64,000 nt of DNA from Sva-07 sp963728355 (GTDB lineage: Bacteria > Actinomycetota > Acidimicrobiia > Acidimicrobiales > Ilumatobacteraceae). The notes beneath the pieces are model-generated. The model saw only the letters and a program-made list of their open reading frames with translations. It was not told the DNA's origin and ran no database searches. A program made the position numbers and the translations under genes. Shown piece after piece: positions 27,150 through 34,672 of the stretch. The stretch's first letter is position 1. Each line of letters opens with the position of its first letter. The stretch lies in contig CAVSJQ010000001.1 of assembly GCA_963728355.1 (NCBI GenBank), forward strand, positions 558,001 through 622,000, in the 5' to 3' direction.

Positions 27150-27859
27150 CAGTTGTCGATTCGGGCGGTGTAGCCCACACCGCGCACGGTGTGCACCACC
27201 CGCGGTTCTCCTTCGGCTTCGGTCTTGCGGCGCAGGTAGCCGATGTACACGGCCAGGTTCTTCGAGTCGGGCCCGAAGTCGTAGTGCCAGATGCGGTCGT
27301 AGATCGTCGAGTGGTCGAGCACGATGCCACGGTTCGCGACGAGGAGGGCCAAGAGGTCGAACTCGGTCTTCGACAGCTGGATCTCCCGCTCGCCGCGGAA
27401 GGCGCGCCGTCCCGACGTGTCGAGGCGCAGGTCGCCGAGAACCAACTCGCCCGCCGGCTGCTCGGCATCGTCGGACCCGAACCCGGCGCGTCGCAACAGG
27501 GCCCGGATGCGGGCGAGCAACTCGTCGAGGTCGTACGGCTTGGGCAGGTAGTCGTCGGCGCCCGCGTCGAGGCCGGCGACGCGGTCGCTCGTCTCGGTGC
27601 GAGCCGTGAGCATCAACACCGGCAGACGATTGCCCTCCGAACGGATGACCCGGCACACGGTGAGCCCGTCGACCACCGGCATCGAGACGTCGAGCAGCAG
27701 CACATCGGGTTCCGACTGGCGGATCGCTTCCAGGGCCTCGGCGCCGTTGGTCGCCGACGCCACCGTGTATCCCTCGAGCTGCAGCGCCCGCACGAGCGAT
27801 TCACGCACTGCACGGTCGTCCTCGGCCACCAGGATGCGCGCACTGTGCGGGTCCGTCAC
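27149..27859 (-). CDS. OmpR/PhoB-type response regulator, MprA-like
   Basis: 236-residue two-domain regulator. Receiver domain residues 8-120 with acidic pocket (VAEDD), phosphoacceptor Asp in VLLLDVSMPVVDG (about residue 56), Thr in LMLTAR and Lys in LPKPYDLDEL. Winged-helix DNA-binding domain residues about 140-232, with RREIQLSKTEFDLLALL-like helix start and RKTEAEGEPRVVHTVRGVGY at the end. First gene of an operon with its kinase and an FAD oxidoreductase. It is divergent from the crcB pair; the 113-bp gap holds an 8-bp GC-rich hairpin. Confidence 0.94.
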   Translation of the reverse strand: MTDPHSARILVAEDDRAVRESLVRALQLEGYTVASATNGAEALEAIRQSEPDVLLLDVSMPVVDGLTVCRVIRSEGNRLPVLMLTARTETSDRVAGLDAGADDYLPKPYDLDELLARIRALLRRAGFGSDDAEQPAGELVLGDLRLDTSGRRAFRGEREIQLSKTEFDLLALLVANRGIVLDHSTIYDRIWHYDFGPDSKNLAVYIGYLRRKTEAEGEPRVVHTVRGVGYTARIDN

Positions 27860-27923
27860 GCAGCACAGTCTGGTCGCTCGGAGTGAGAACGCGGTGTGAA
27901 GCGACAGCCGGTCCGTCCGGACC

Positions 27924-27944
27924 CGACCCGGAAAGACCGGGTCG
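27924..27944. promoter_or_regulatory. GC-rich hairpin in the crcB leader
   Basis: CGACCCGG-aaaga-CCGGGTCG, 29 bp before the crcB1 start. It may be a leader structure or a site for the divergent response regulator. It does not match the conserved core of the fluoride riboswitch as far as I can see. Confidence 0.4.
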
Positions 27945-27972
27945 ACGTTCGGTGGTTTGCTACGAACGGAGC

Positions 27973-28383
27973 GTGCAGGTCACCGATCGAGCCGATCCGT
28001 TCGCGCCCACCGTGCTCGCGTCGATCGCGATCGGCGGGGCGATCGGCGCGTCCGGCAGGTGGTTCGTCGCCTGGGCGTTCGATGCGCTCGGCGCAGAGCA
28101 TCAGACGGGAACGTGGCCGTGGCCGACGCTGATCGCCAACGTACTCGGCTGCCTACTGATCGGGCTCGCCGCCCGGAACCTGGCCCCGAGATCGCTGTCG
28201 TGGGAGTTCGTGGTGCCCGGGCTGCTCGGCGGATTCACCACGTTTTCCGCATTCGCCGTCGAACTCAACGACTTCGCGGATGCCGATCGACTCCCGATGG
28301 CCGTGCTCTACGGCGCCGTCACGTTGATCGCCGGCATCGGCGCGACGTTCGTTGCCCACCGACCGGTGGAGGTGGGCGAGTGA
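27973..28383 (+). CDS. crcB: fluoride channel CrcB/Fluc, subunit 1
   Basis: 136-residue membrane protein exporting fluoride through a dual-topology dimer pore. Four helices are visible, with the family motifs GGAIGASGRWF (helix 1), GTWPWPTLIANVLGCLLIGL (with the pore Asn) and GLLGGFTTFSAFAVEL with the Phe-box TTFS. GTG start at 27973, preceded by GGAG-like bases. Its stop overlaps the start of a second crcB in GTGA, so two Fluc subunits are made in equal amounts; paired genes usually form a heterodimer in which each subunit has one fixed orientation. Confidence 0.92.
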   Translation: MQVTDRADPFAPTVLASIAIGGAIGASGRWFVAWAFDALGAEHQTGTWPWPTLIANVLGCLLIGLAARNLAPRSLSWEFVVPGLLGGFTTFSAFAVELNDFADADRLPMAVLYGAVTLIAGIGATFVAHRPVEVGE

Positions 28384-28697
28384 CTCCGGTGACGTTCGCG
28401 CTCGCGGCCGCACTCGGTGCGCTCGGGCGACATCTGGTCGCGCAGTTCGCATGCTCGTGGGTGTCGCTGCTGTGGGTGAACTCGATCGGCGCGGGGCTCC
28501 TCGGCATGGTGGTCGCCTCGGACCTGTCGACGGATGCGCGGACGGTTCTCGGCGTCGGGCTCTGCGGGGCGCTGACGACGTTCTCGTCGTTCGCCCTGGA
28601 GGCGCGGGCGCTCGGTTGGCGCTGGGGAAGCGTGTACACCGCGGCGACGATCACAGCGGCCTGCGCTGCCGCTTCGCTCGGCACGACCCTGGTGTGA
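28380..28697 (+). CDS. crcB: fluoride channel CrcB/Fluc, subunit 2
   Basis: 105-residue second Fluc subunit. It carries the matching motifs AALGALGRHLV, VNSIGAGLLGMVVA and CGALTTFSSFALEA, but is shorter than its partner by about 30 residues, with very short ends. GTG start overlaps the upstream stop by 4 bp. Its own TGA stop forms the first bases of a 39-bp palindrome that it shares with the stop codon of the convergent P450 gene. Confidence 0.9.
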   Translation: MTPVTFALAAALGALGRHLVAQFACSWVSLLWVNSIGAGLLGMVVASDLSTDARTVLGVGLCGALTTFSSFALEARALGWRWGSVYTAATITAACAAASLGTTLV

Positions 28698-28733
28698 GCA
28701 GAGCACCAGGGCTGACCCCTGGTGCAGTGCTCA
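28695..28733. terminator. symmetric bidirectional terminator including both stop codons
   Basis: TGAGCA-ga-GCACCAGGG, five-nt loop, CCCTGGTGC-ag-TGCTCA. The outer TGA is the crcB2 stop and the outer TCA is the reverse-strand P450 stop, so one palindrome ends both reading frames and probably both transcripts. Confidence 0.7.
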
Positions 28734-30113
28734 GGCGGTCTCGAGGATGCGGACCGGGATCTCGCGAGGACCGCGGACCATGCCGACGCTCCACCGGGTG
28801 TCGCCGGCGAGTTCGAAACGCGGGAAGCGCTTGATGAACTCCTCGATGGCGACCTTGAGCTCCAGGCGGGCAAGGTTCGAGCCCACGCAGCGGTGGATGC
28901 CGAGCCCGAACGCCGCGTGCCGGTTCTCGGCACGGTCGATGATGAAGGTGTCGGGATCCTCGAACTTGAGGGGATCGCGGTTGGCGGCCGGGAACGCCAG
29001 GAGCACCCAGTCGTCCTTCTTCATCGGGCAGCCGTGGAAGTCGAGATCCTTCGTGACCAGTCGGCCCATCGTGACCGGTGCGTACGCCCGCAGGAACTCC
29101 TCGAGCGCGAAGGTCATCACCTCGGGGTCGTCAAGCAGGCGCTGGTGATCCTCCGGGTGCTGGGCGAGATGCCACAGCGACGATCCGATTGCCGACCACG
29201 TCGTGTCGACGCCGGCGACGAGCAGCAGGATGATCATGCCCTCGACGACTTCGTCATCGAGTTTGTTGCCGTCGAGTTCGACGTTCATCAGGAAATTCGT
29301 CAGGTCGTCGCGGGGGTTCTCACGATGGTCCGCGATCTGCTCCTGGACGTAGGCGCCGAAGTCGTTCGAGGTCTGACGCGTCCCCGGCTCCTCGTTGATG
29401 CGCTCCAGGACCTCGTGGACCATCTCGCGGAACATCTGCTCGTCCTTCTGCGGGAATCCGAGCATCCGACCGATCACGTTCACCGGGATGTGCTGCGCGT
29501 ACTGGACCGCAGCATCGATGACGGTCTCGCCGGGCGTGATTTCTCCCATCTCGTCCAGCAACCTCTCGCAGAGCAGCCGGATCTCGGACTCCCACGGCTC
29601 GATCACCTTCGGCGCGAACGCCGGCAGGAGCAGTCGACGGGCGATGGCGTGGAAGGGCGGGTCGCTGGTGATCGGTGGGGCAAGGCCGATCGGGGCGGGC
29701 AACGCCCGGTCACCGGGTCGCCCGACGCCGGGTACGACCGCCCGGCTCGAGAAGTGCTCGGTGTCGTAGGCGACCTCGTGGACGGTGTCGTGCGTCAACG
29801 GCACCCACATGCCGCCGTATCGATCGGAATGAGCGATGGGGCACCCACCCTCGCGCACCTCCTTCCACACCTCGGGGGCGTTGGGGTTGTACGCACGGTC
29901 GGCGTGGTCGAAGTCGGTCGCGAAGTCGGACACCGGGCCGTAATCGGCGGCATCGAACGGCACCCGCTGCCAGACATCGGTGCCCTCGGGGCTGCTGCCG
30001 ACGATGAACTCCATGGGCTCGCCGTTGCGTTCCCAGGTGATGATCTTGTTGCCCGTCGCCTCGTCGATGCGGACGTCCGGCCCAGTCGTGTTCTCGTCGA
30101 GGATGTCGGTCAT
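28731..30113 (-). CDS. cytochrome P450
   Basis: 460-residue soluble bacterial P450 monooxygenase. I-helix LLLVAGVDTTWSAIG (about residue 299), ExxR in EEFLRAYAPV (about 338), and heme-binding loop FGLGIHRCVGSNLARLEL with the Cys near residue 408. A long polar N-terminus precedes the fold. The family sequence resembles class I actinobacterial P450s fed by ferredoxin. Its ferredoxin gene ends 1 bp before the P450 start (ATG at 30113), so the two are a unit; no ferredoxin reductase is nearby. The substrate is unknown. Confidence 0.94.
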   Translation of the reverse strand: MTDILDENTTGPDVRIDEATGNKIITWERNGEPMEFIVGSSPEGTDVWQRVPFDAADYGPVSDFATDFDHADRAYNPNAPEVWKEVREGGCPIAHSDRYGGMWVPLTHDTVHEVAYDTEHFSSRAVVPGVGRPGDRALPAPIGLAPPITSDPPFHAIARRLLLPAFAPKVIEPWESEIRLLCERLLDEMGEITPGETVIDAAVQYAQHIPVNVIGRMLGFPQKDEQMFREMVHEVLERINEEPGTRQTSNDFGAYVQEQIADHRENPRDDLTNFLMNVELDGNKLDDEVVEGMIILLLVAGVDTTWSAIGSSLWHLAQHPEDHQRLLDDPEVMTFALEEFLRAYAPVTMGRLVTKDLDFHGCPMKKDDWVLLAFPAANRDPLKFEDPDTFIIDRAENRHAAFGLGIHRCVGSNLARLELKVAIEEFIKRFPRFELAGDTRWSVGMVRGPREIPVRILETA

Positions 30114-30114
30114 G

Positions 30115-30315
30115 TCAGCCGTTCTCCGTGATCGTGATGGCGTATTCGGGGCAGTTGGATGCGGCGAGACGAGCCTTGTCCTGCAGCTCCTCCGGCACGT
30201 CGCCCTCGACGAGCAGGATGGCCTGGCCGTAGTCGTCGACGTCGAACAATTCCGGCGCCAACGCGTAGCAACGGTTGTGGCCCTGGCACTTCTCTGCATC
30301 GAGGTGTACTCGCAT
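30115..30315 (-). CDS. ferredoxin, CYP-associated, with a histidine in the cluster motif
   Basis: 66-residue single-cluster ferredoxin and the probable electron donor of the P450. The cluster motif is CQGHNRC (about residues 10-16) with a late CPEYAI (Cys about residue 54): the second position of the usual four-Cys set is His. Ferredoxins of this kind that accompany actinobacterial P450s carry a [3Fe-4S] or a His-ligated [4Fe-4S] cluster. Start ATG at 30315. It lies immediately upstream of the P450 and is divergent from yaaA across 69 bp. Confidence 0.92.
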   Translation of the reverse strand: MRVHLDAEKCQGHNRCYALAPELFDVDDYGQAILLVEGDVPEELQDKARLAASNCPEYAITITENG

Positions 30316-30384
30316 GCCGATGACTCTAGGAGCCAGAGTGGGGCTGTGACCAACGCCACGGCAACTTTTTCGAACGATGTTCCA

Positions 30385-31071
30385 ATGCTCCTGCTCCCGC
30401 CGTCGGAAGGCAAGGCGGAGGGCGGCAATCGGCGCCGGGCACCGTGGACGCCCGACGCCGGTTCGTTCGGGGCGGCGTTGGGGGATCGGCGCACCGAGGT
30501 CGTCGAGGCCCTCGGCGCACTGCACGGCGGTGACGAGAAACTGCTGGGAGTGACGGGCGACCATCTGGCGCGAGCACAGTCGGCGAACACCGCACTGGTC
30601 GGTGCGCCGGTCCTCCCGGCCTGGCAGCGCTACACCGGCGTGGTGTGGGACCACCTCGATCCCGCGACCCTGCCGGCCGCCGCCCGCAAGCGGCTCGTGA
30701 TCGTCTCCGGGCTGCTCGGGCTCGCCCGCGGCGACGATCCGGTGCCCGACTACCGACTCAAGATGAGTGCGAGGGTGCCCCCGCTGGGGACGTTGTCCAA
30801 GTGGTGGCGCGAGGCGATCTCGGCGGAGCTGGCCCGCGCTGCCCGACGGCGGGTCGTGGTCGACCTGCTCCCGCAGGAGCATCGTGGCGCACTCGTGCTC
30901 GACGGTCTTCGGGGCGTGTCGGTCACGCTCGTCGATCCCAGTGGCAAGCCGGGCGGTCACTTCGCGAAGGCGGCCAAGGGCGAGCTCGCCCGAGCGATAC
31001 TGCACGACGGTCTGGCCACCCTCGACACCTGGCAGCACCCGCGCTTCCAGCTCTCCGTCACCGCGCTCTGA
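30385..31071 (+). CDS. yaaA: peroxide stress protein YaaA (DUF328)
   Basis: 228-residue member of the YaaA family, which limits free iron and DNA damage under hydrogen peroxide in E. coli. Typical blocks: MLLLPPSEGKAEGG at the start, ALVGAPVLPAWQRYTGVVWD, VSGLLGLARGDDPVPDYRLKM, and LVDPSGKPGGHFAKAAKGELAR. The ATG at 30385 matches the family start exactly; the frame is open upstream but lacks homology there. It is convergent with and overlaps an MFS gene by 14 bp at the 3' ends. Confidence 0.9.
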   Translation: MLLLPPSEGKAEGGNRRRAPWTPDAGSFGAALGDRRTEVVEALGALHGGDEKLLGVTGDHLARAQSANTALVGAPVLPAWQRYTGVVWDHLDPATLPAAARKRLVIVSGLLGLARGDDPVPDYRLKMSARVPPLGTLSKWWREAISAELARAARRRVVVDLLPQEHRGALVLDGLRGVSVTLVDPSGKPGGHFAKAAKGELARAILHDGLATLDTWQHPRFQLSVTAL

Positions 31072-32230
31072 CCCGCCGGAACGTGCTGGCGAACACCACC
31101 AGCGCGGCCGGGACGGTCACGATCGCCATCGCCTGGCCGACGTCGAGCGCGTCGGTGTCGGCGAGCCAGCCGACGACCAGCGGAGCGGCGAGTCCCGCAC
31201 CGCGCTGGCCGATCAGCATCGAGGCGAACCCGGAGCCGGGCGCACCAGGCGAACGGGCCGCTCGATCGTAGAGCTGTGGAAACAGCACCGATGTGCCGAG
31301 CCCGGCGATCAGGAACCCGGCGATCGAGACCGCCGTGACCGGGATCAGCGTGGCCAGGACCGAGCCGATTCCCGTGACGATCGCCGCGAGGCGGAACAGG
31401 CGACTCGGCCCCAGCCGAACCTGCAGCCAGTCGCCGCCCAGCCGGCCGACCGTCATGCCGGTCGTGAACGTCAGGAACGCCATCCCGGCGACCCCCGGTC
31501 GGGCGCCGAGATCCTCTCCGAGCCGGAACGACGCCCAGTCGCCGTTCGTGACCTCGATCGTCATCGCCATCGCACCGCCGACGCCCAGCAGCAGGGCGGC
31601 CGCGCCCAACGGTCGGCGGCGCTGCACGGTTTCGGCCGCGGCGTCCGCGAGTTCGGGCGCCTCGTCGCGGTGCAGCAGACCGGGAGCGACGAACAACAGG
31701 GCACCGACCAGGACGAGGGCGACGCAGGTCAGGTGGACGGGGGTGCTGACCCCCATGCGCAACGTGAGGACGGTGACCGCGCCTCCGGCGACCGAGCCCA
31801 GGCTCCAGAGTCCGTGCAGCCGGTTCATCACCGGCGTGTGACGACGATGGCTCAGCGCCGAGCCCTGCACGTTCATGGCCACGTCGATGAACACGTCGAA
31901 GAACAGCAGTCCGAAGAGCGCCGCCGCCAGTACGGCCGGCACCGTGGCGACGCCGATCACCGGCAGGAACCCGATCGAGAGCGCAGCGCCGTAGATCATC
32001 ACCCGTCGGCTGCCGAACCGGGCGATGGCCCGGCCGGTCAACAGGGTGCCGATCAGGCCGGCGGCGCTGCCGAGTGTGAGCACCAGCCCCAGGGCACCGA
32101 TCGAGATGTCGACACGCTCGCGGATGTCGGGAAGCCGCGGGATGACCGTTGCGTAGACCATGCCGTTCGCGAAGAACTGGACCGCCACCGCACGCAGGGC
32201 GCGCCGGTCGATCTCCTCGGCGTCACTCAC
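31058..32230 (-). CDS. MFS transporter
   Basis: 390-residue major facilitator with 12 predicted helices. Loop 2-3 holds LTGRAIARFGSRRVMI, a version of the GxxxDxxGRR signature without the Asp, and helix 4 contains FIDVAMNVQGSAL followed by HGLWSLGSVAGGA, a pattern seen in the sugar/unknown-substrate subgroup near FucP/YbjJ. A GTG start at 32230 (VSDAEEIDRRALRAVAVQFFANG) is the best candidate. The gene lies 58 bp after the methyltransferase stop on the same strand. Substrate unknown. Confidence 0.85.
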   Translation of the reverse strand: MSDAEEIDRRALRAVAVQFFANGMVYATVIPRLPDIRERVDISIGALGLVLTLGSAAGLIGTLLTGRAIARFGSRRVMIYGAALSIGFLPVIGVATVPAVLAAALFGLLFFDVFIDVAMNVQGSALSHRRHTPVMNRLHGLWSLGSVAGGAVTVLTLRMGVSTPVHLTCVALVLVGALLFVAPGLLHRDEAPELADAAAETVQRRRPLGAAALLLGVGGAMAMTIEVTNGDWASFRLGEDLGARPGVAGMAFLTFTTGMTVGRLGGDWLQVRLGPSRLFRLAAIVTGIGSVLATLIPVTAVSIAGFLIAGLGTSVLFPQLYDRAARSPGAPGSGFASMLIGQRGAGLAAPLVVGWLADTDALDVGQAMAIVTVPAALVVFASTFRRVRAR

Positions 32231-32288
32231 GGCGTCGCCTGCGGTGTGGTCTGCGGTGGCTGGAGCACGCAGCACAGGCGTGCGGCGC

Positions 32289-33578
32289 TCACGAGTCGGC
32301 GGTGGTGAGACGGCCGGGCGCGTCGGGTGCGGTGACGTCGACGACGCGGGCGATCGGGCGACCGGCGCCCGACACCGATGCCATCGGTCCACCGCGGACG
32401 GACCCGGAGGTCAACACGACGAACTCGATCCCGGGGGCCACCTGGTGCACGATCGATGCCTTGGCGATCGTTCGCCACACCACGTCGATGCGCGCCAGCC
32501 CGGGTCGAGCGGGCGTGTGGGTGCCACCGAGCTCGAACAGCCGCGCGACACCATCTGGTCCGACCGCACGGAAGCTCACCGTCACGCCCGGCGAGAGACG
32601 GATGTTCTCCTCGATCTCGACGAAGCCTGCCTCGTCGAGCAGCGTGCGGGCGATCTCCTTGAGGGTCCGGCGCTCCCGCGACACGTGCGGCACCATCGAC
32701 GCCACGCGCGCCCGGGCCTGGCGGACGTAGCCGCCGTCGGTGTCGAAGCCGATGTACTTCCGGTTGGTGTTCACCGCCGCCACGGCAGTGGTGCCCGACC
32801 CCATGAACGGGTCGAGGACGACGTCGCCGTCGTAGGTGAACAGCTGGATGCAGCGCTCGACCAGCGCCACCGGGAACGGGGCGGGATGGCCGACCCGCGT
32901 GGCGCTCTCGGCGGGGATCTCCCACACGTCGAGCGTGGCCTCCATGAACTCGTCGCCGGGGATCGTGGCGACGCCCGGTCCGCCGGGCTCCGCCGAGCCA
33001 CGACCGACCCGGTCGAAGCGGCCTTTGCTGGCGATGATCACCCGCTCGGTCGTGTCGCGCAGCACCGGGTTCGCCGGCGACTGGTAGGAGCCCCAGGCGC
33101 ACGATCCGCTGGCACCACGTTGCTTCTGCCAGACCACTTCGCCGCGCAGCAGCAGACGCAGGTCGTCCTGCAGGATCGTGGTGACGTCGGCGGCGAGACT
33201 GCGATAGGGACGGCGACCGAGGTTGGCGACGTTGACGGCGATCCGGCCGCCCGGCTCGAGCGTCCGCACGCACTCGGCGAACACGTCGCGCAGCATCGCG
33301 AGGTAGTCGAGGTAGTCGCCGGGCACGTGGCCCTCGCCGAGCGCGGTCTCGTATTCCTTGCCAGCGAAGTACGGCGGCGACGTGACGACGAGCGCCACGG
33401 TTGCGTTCGGTACCGCCGACATGTCACGAGCGTCACCGACGTGGATGACGTCGAGTTCGCCGGGCTCGCCGAGCCCTTCGTCGTCGCTGACCTCCGGCGG
33501 CGCGAAACGGGCGTAGAAGTCGGTCGAGTCGTGCGACTCACGCTTGCCGACGCCGAACGACGAGGTGGACGTGCCCAT
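32289..33578 (-). CDS. site-specific DNA methyltransferase, beta class, orphan
   Basis: 429-residue DNA amino-methyltransferase (N4-cytosine or N6-adenine). Motif order is catalytic TSPPY (about residues 66-70), then target-recognition region, then AdoMet-binding DPFMGSGTT (about residue 260) and RKYIGFDTD, i.e. beta class. About 120 residues after the AdoMet domain (VSRERRTLKEIARTLLDEAG to the end) are not needed for catalysis in this class and may recognise DNA or a partner. No restriction enzyme gene is adjacent: neighbours are an MFS transporter and an SDR. It therefore looks like a solitary epigenetic methyltransferase. Start ATG at 33578. Confidence 0.88.
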   Translation of the reverse strand: MGTSTSSFGVGKRESHDSTDFYARFAPPEVSDDEGLGEPGELDVIHVGDARDMSAVPNATVALVVTSPPYFAGKEYETALGEGHVPGDYLDYLAMLRDVFAECVRTLEPGGRIAVNVANLGRRPYRSLAADVTTILQDDLRLLLRGEVVWQKQRGASGSCAWGSYQSPANPVLRDTTERVIIASKGRFDRVGRGSAEPGGPGVATIPGDEFMEATLDVWEIPAESATRVGHPAPFPVALVERCIQLFTYDGDVVLDPFMGSGTTAVAAVNTNRKYIGFDTDGGYVRQARARVASMVPHVSRERRTLKEIARTLLDEAGFVEIEENIRLSPGVTVSFRAVGPDGVARLFELGGTHTPARPGLARIDVVWRTIAKASIVHQVAPGIEFVVLTSGSVRGGPMASVSGAGRPIARVVDVTAPDAPGRLTTADS

Positions 33579-33587
33579 CGAATGCGG

Positions 33588-34439
33588 TCAGCTCCCGAGC
33601 TCGGGAAGTGTCGGGTTGGTACCCGTCGCGGCGCGTTGCATCCGCTCGACGGGGCCCTGCCGCATGTCCTCGTGGGTCAGGATCCAGAACCGGTCGGCCT
33701 TGATCGCCGCGACCACCTGCTCGGCGACGTCGCCGGCGGGGATGCCGTTCTCGATGCCGGCACGCAGGAACTCGTTCGTGAACTGTGCCAGCGGGGCCTC
33801 GACCGTGTCCGGTTCCTCGTCCATCAGATCGGTCTTCACGAAGCCGGGACAGAGCACGCTCGTCCCGAGGGGGGATCCCGTTGCGAACTGCTCCAGGAAC
33901 AAACTTTCGCTCAGCCCGACGACGGCGTGCTTCGTGGCGATGTAGGGGGCGATCCCCGGCACCGCGCCGAGACCCGCCATCGATGCGGTGTTGACGATGT
34001 GGCCCGCTCCTTGCTGCTGCATGACCGGCAGCACGGCACGGATGCCGTGGACGACACCGAGGAGGTTGACATCGACGACGCGGCGCCAGAGGTCGATCGG
34101 ATCGGCCCATGCGTCACCCACGCCCCCGATACCGGCGTTGTTGAACATGACGTGCACCCCACCGAACCGCTCGACCGCGTACTCGATCAGGGCGTTGACC
34201 TCTGGCTCGGCCGTCGTGTTGCAGATCATCGTCGCGACGCTCGCACCGTCTTCGGAGAGCCGGGCTTCGACATCGCGCAGCTTGGGCGCGTTGATGTCGG
34301 CGAGCACGACGCTCATGCCCTCGGCGATCATGGCCTCGGCGACCGCGAGACCGATGCCGCTCGCACCGCCGGTGATGACGGCGACGTTGCCGGGGACGAC
34401 CACGGGGGGACGCGACGGTGCGGTCTGCTGCTCGGACAT
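33588..34439 (-). CDS. short-chain dehydrogenase/reductase (SDR)
   Basis: 283-residue classical SDR. NAD(P) site TGGASGIG (about residues 23-30), NNAGIGG, the active-site Ser in VNTASMAGLG and Tyr/Lys in YIATKHAVVG. ADINAPK after beta-2 has an acidic residue there, which favours NAD(H). A long C-terminal tail (about 60 residues) resembles SDRs of the alcohol/steroid-oxidising group found in mycofactocin-containing actinobacteria; it is divergent from a mycofactocin-type OYE. Whether it needs mycofactocin as a non-exchangeable NAD partner is inference. Start ATG at 34439. Confidence 0.88.
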   Translation of the reverse strand: MSEQQTAPSRPPVVVPGNVAVITGGASGIGLAVAEAMIAEGMSVVLADINAPKLRDVEARLSEDGASVATMICNTTAEPEVNALIEYAVERFGGVHVMFNNAGIGGVGDAWADPIDLWRRVVDVNLLGVVHGIRAVLPVMQQQGAGHIVNTASMAGLGAVPGIAPYIATKHAVVGLSESLFLEQFATGSPLGTSVLCPGFVKTDLMDEEPDTVEAPLAQFTNEFLRAGIENGIPAGDVAEQVVAAIKADRFWILTHEDMRQGPVERMQRAATGTNPTLPELGS

Positions 34440-34494
34440 CGCACAAATCTAGGACGCCGTGCCCCGCCCCCGACGGGATGGACCCTCCCCCACT

Positions 34495-34546
34495 CGTTTG
34501 CGCACGGATTCGGGTGCACCGGCCCACCCAAATCTGCACGCAAACG
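34495..34546. repeat. family A 52-bp palindromic repeat, copy A3
   Basis: 52-bp copy with ends CGTTTGCG and CGCAAACG and core GGTGCACCGGCCCACC. It is followed 20 bp later by copy A4 in a divergent promoter region, so this pair cannot act only as a terminator. Confidence 0.85.
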
Positions 34547-34566
34547 TGATGGCCGCGCATCCCGAA

Positions 34567-34618
34567 CGTTTGCGCACGGATTCGCGTGCACCGGCCCACC
34601 CGGAATGCAGCGCAAACG
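34567..34618. repeat. family A 52-bp palindromic repeat, copy A4
   Basis: 52-bp copy. Its first 28 bases differ from A3 at a single position, and it shares the CGTTTGCGCACGGATTCG start, so A3 and A4 probably arose by local duplication. Confidence 0.85.
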
Positions 34619-34672
34619 GGAGACGGGCCGGACTCCGCGGGCGTCACCGGGCACGGGTACCGTTGGTGCCGC

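Larger units (their letters stand above)
34440..34672. promoter_or_regulatory. divergent intergenic region with two family A repeats
   Basis: Largest gap in the window (233 bp), between the SDR (leftward) and the OYE oxidoreductase (rightward). It holds two tandem family-A palindromes and must also hold both promoters. No operator is obvious. Confidence 0.5.

Noticed and set aside
27860..27972. Possible fluoride riboswitch before the crcB pair
   Set aside because: I could not find the conserved pseudoknot bases of the fluoride aptamer; only a simple 8-bp hairpin is visible.
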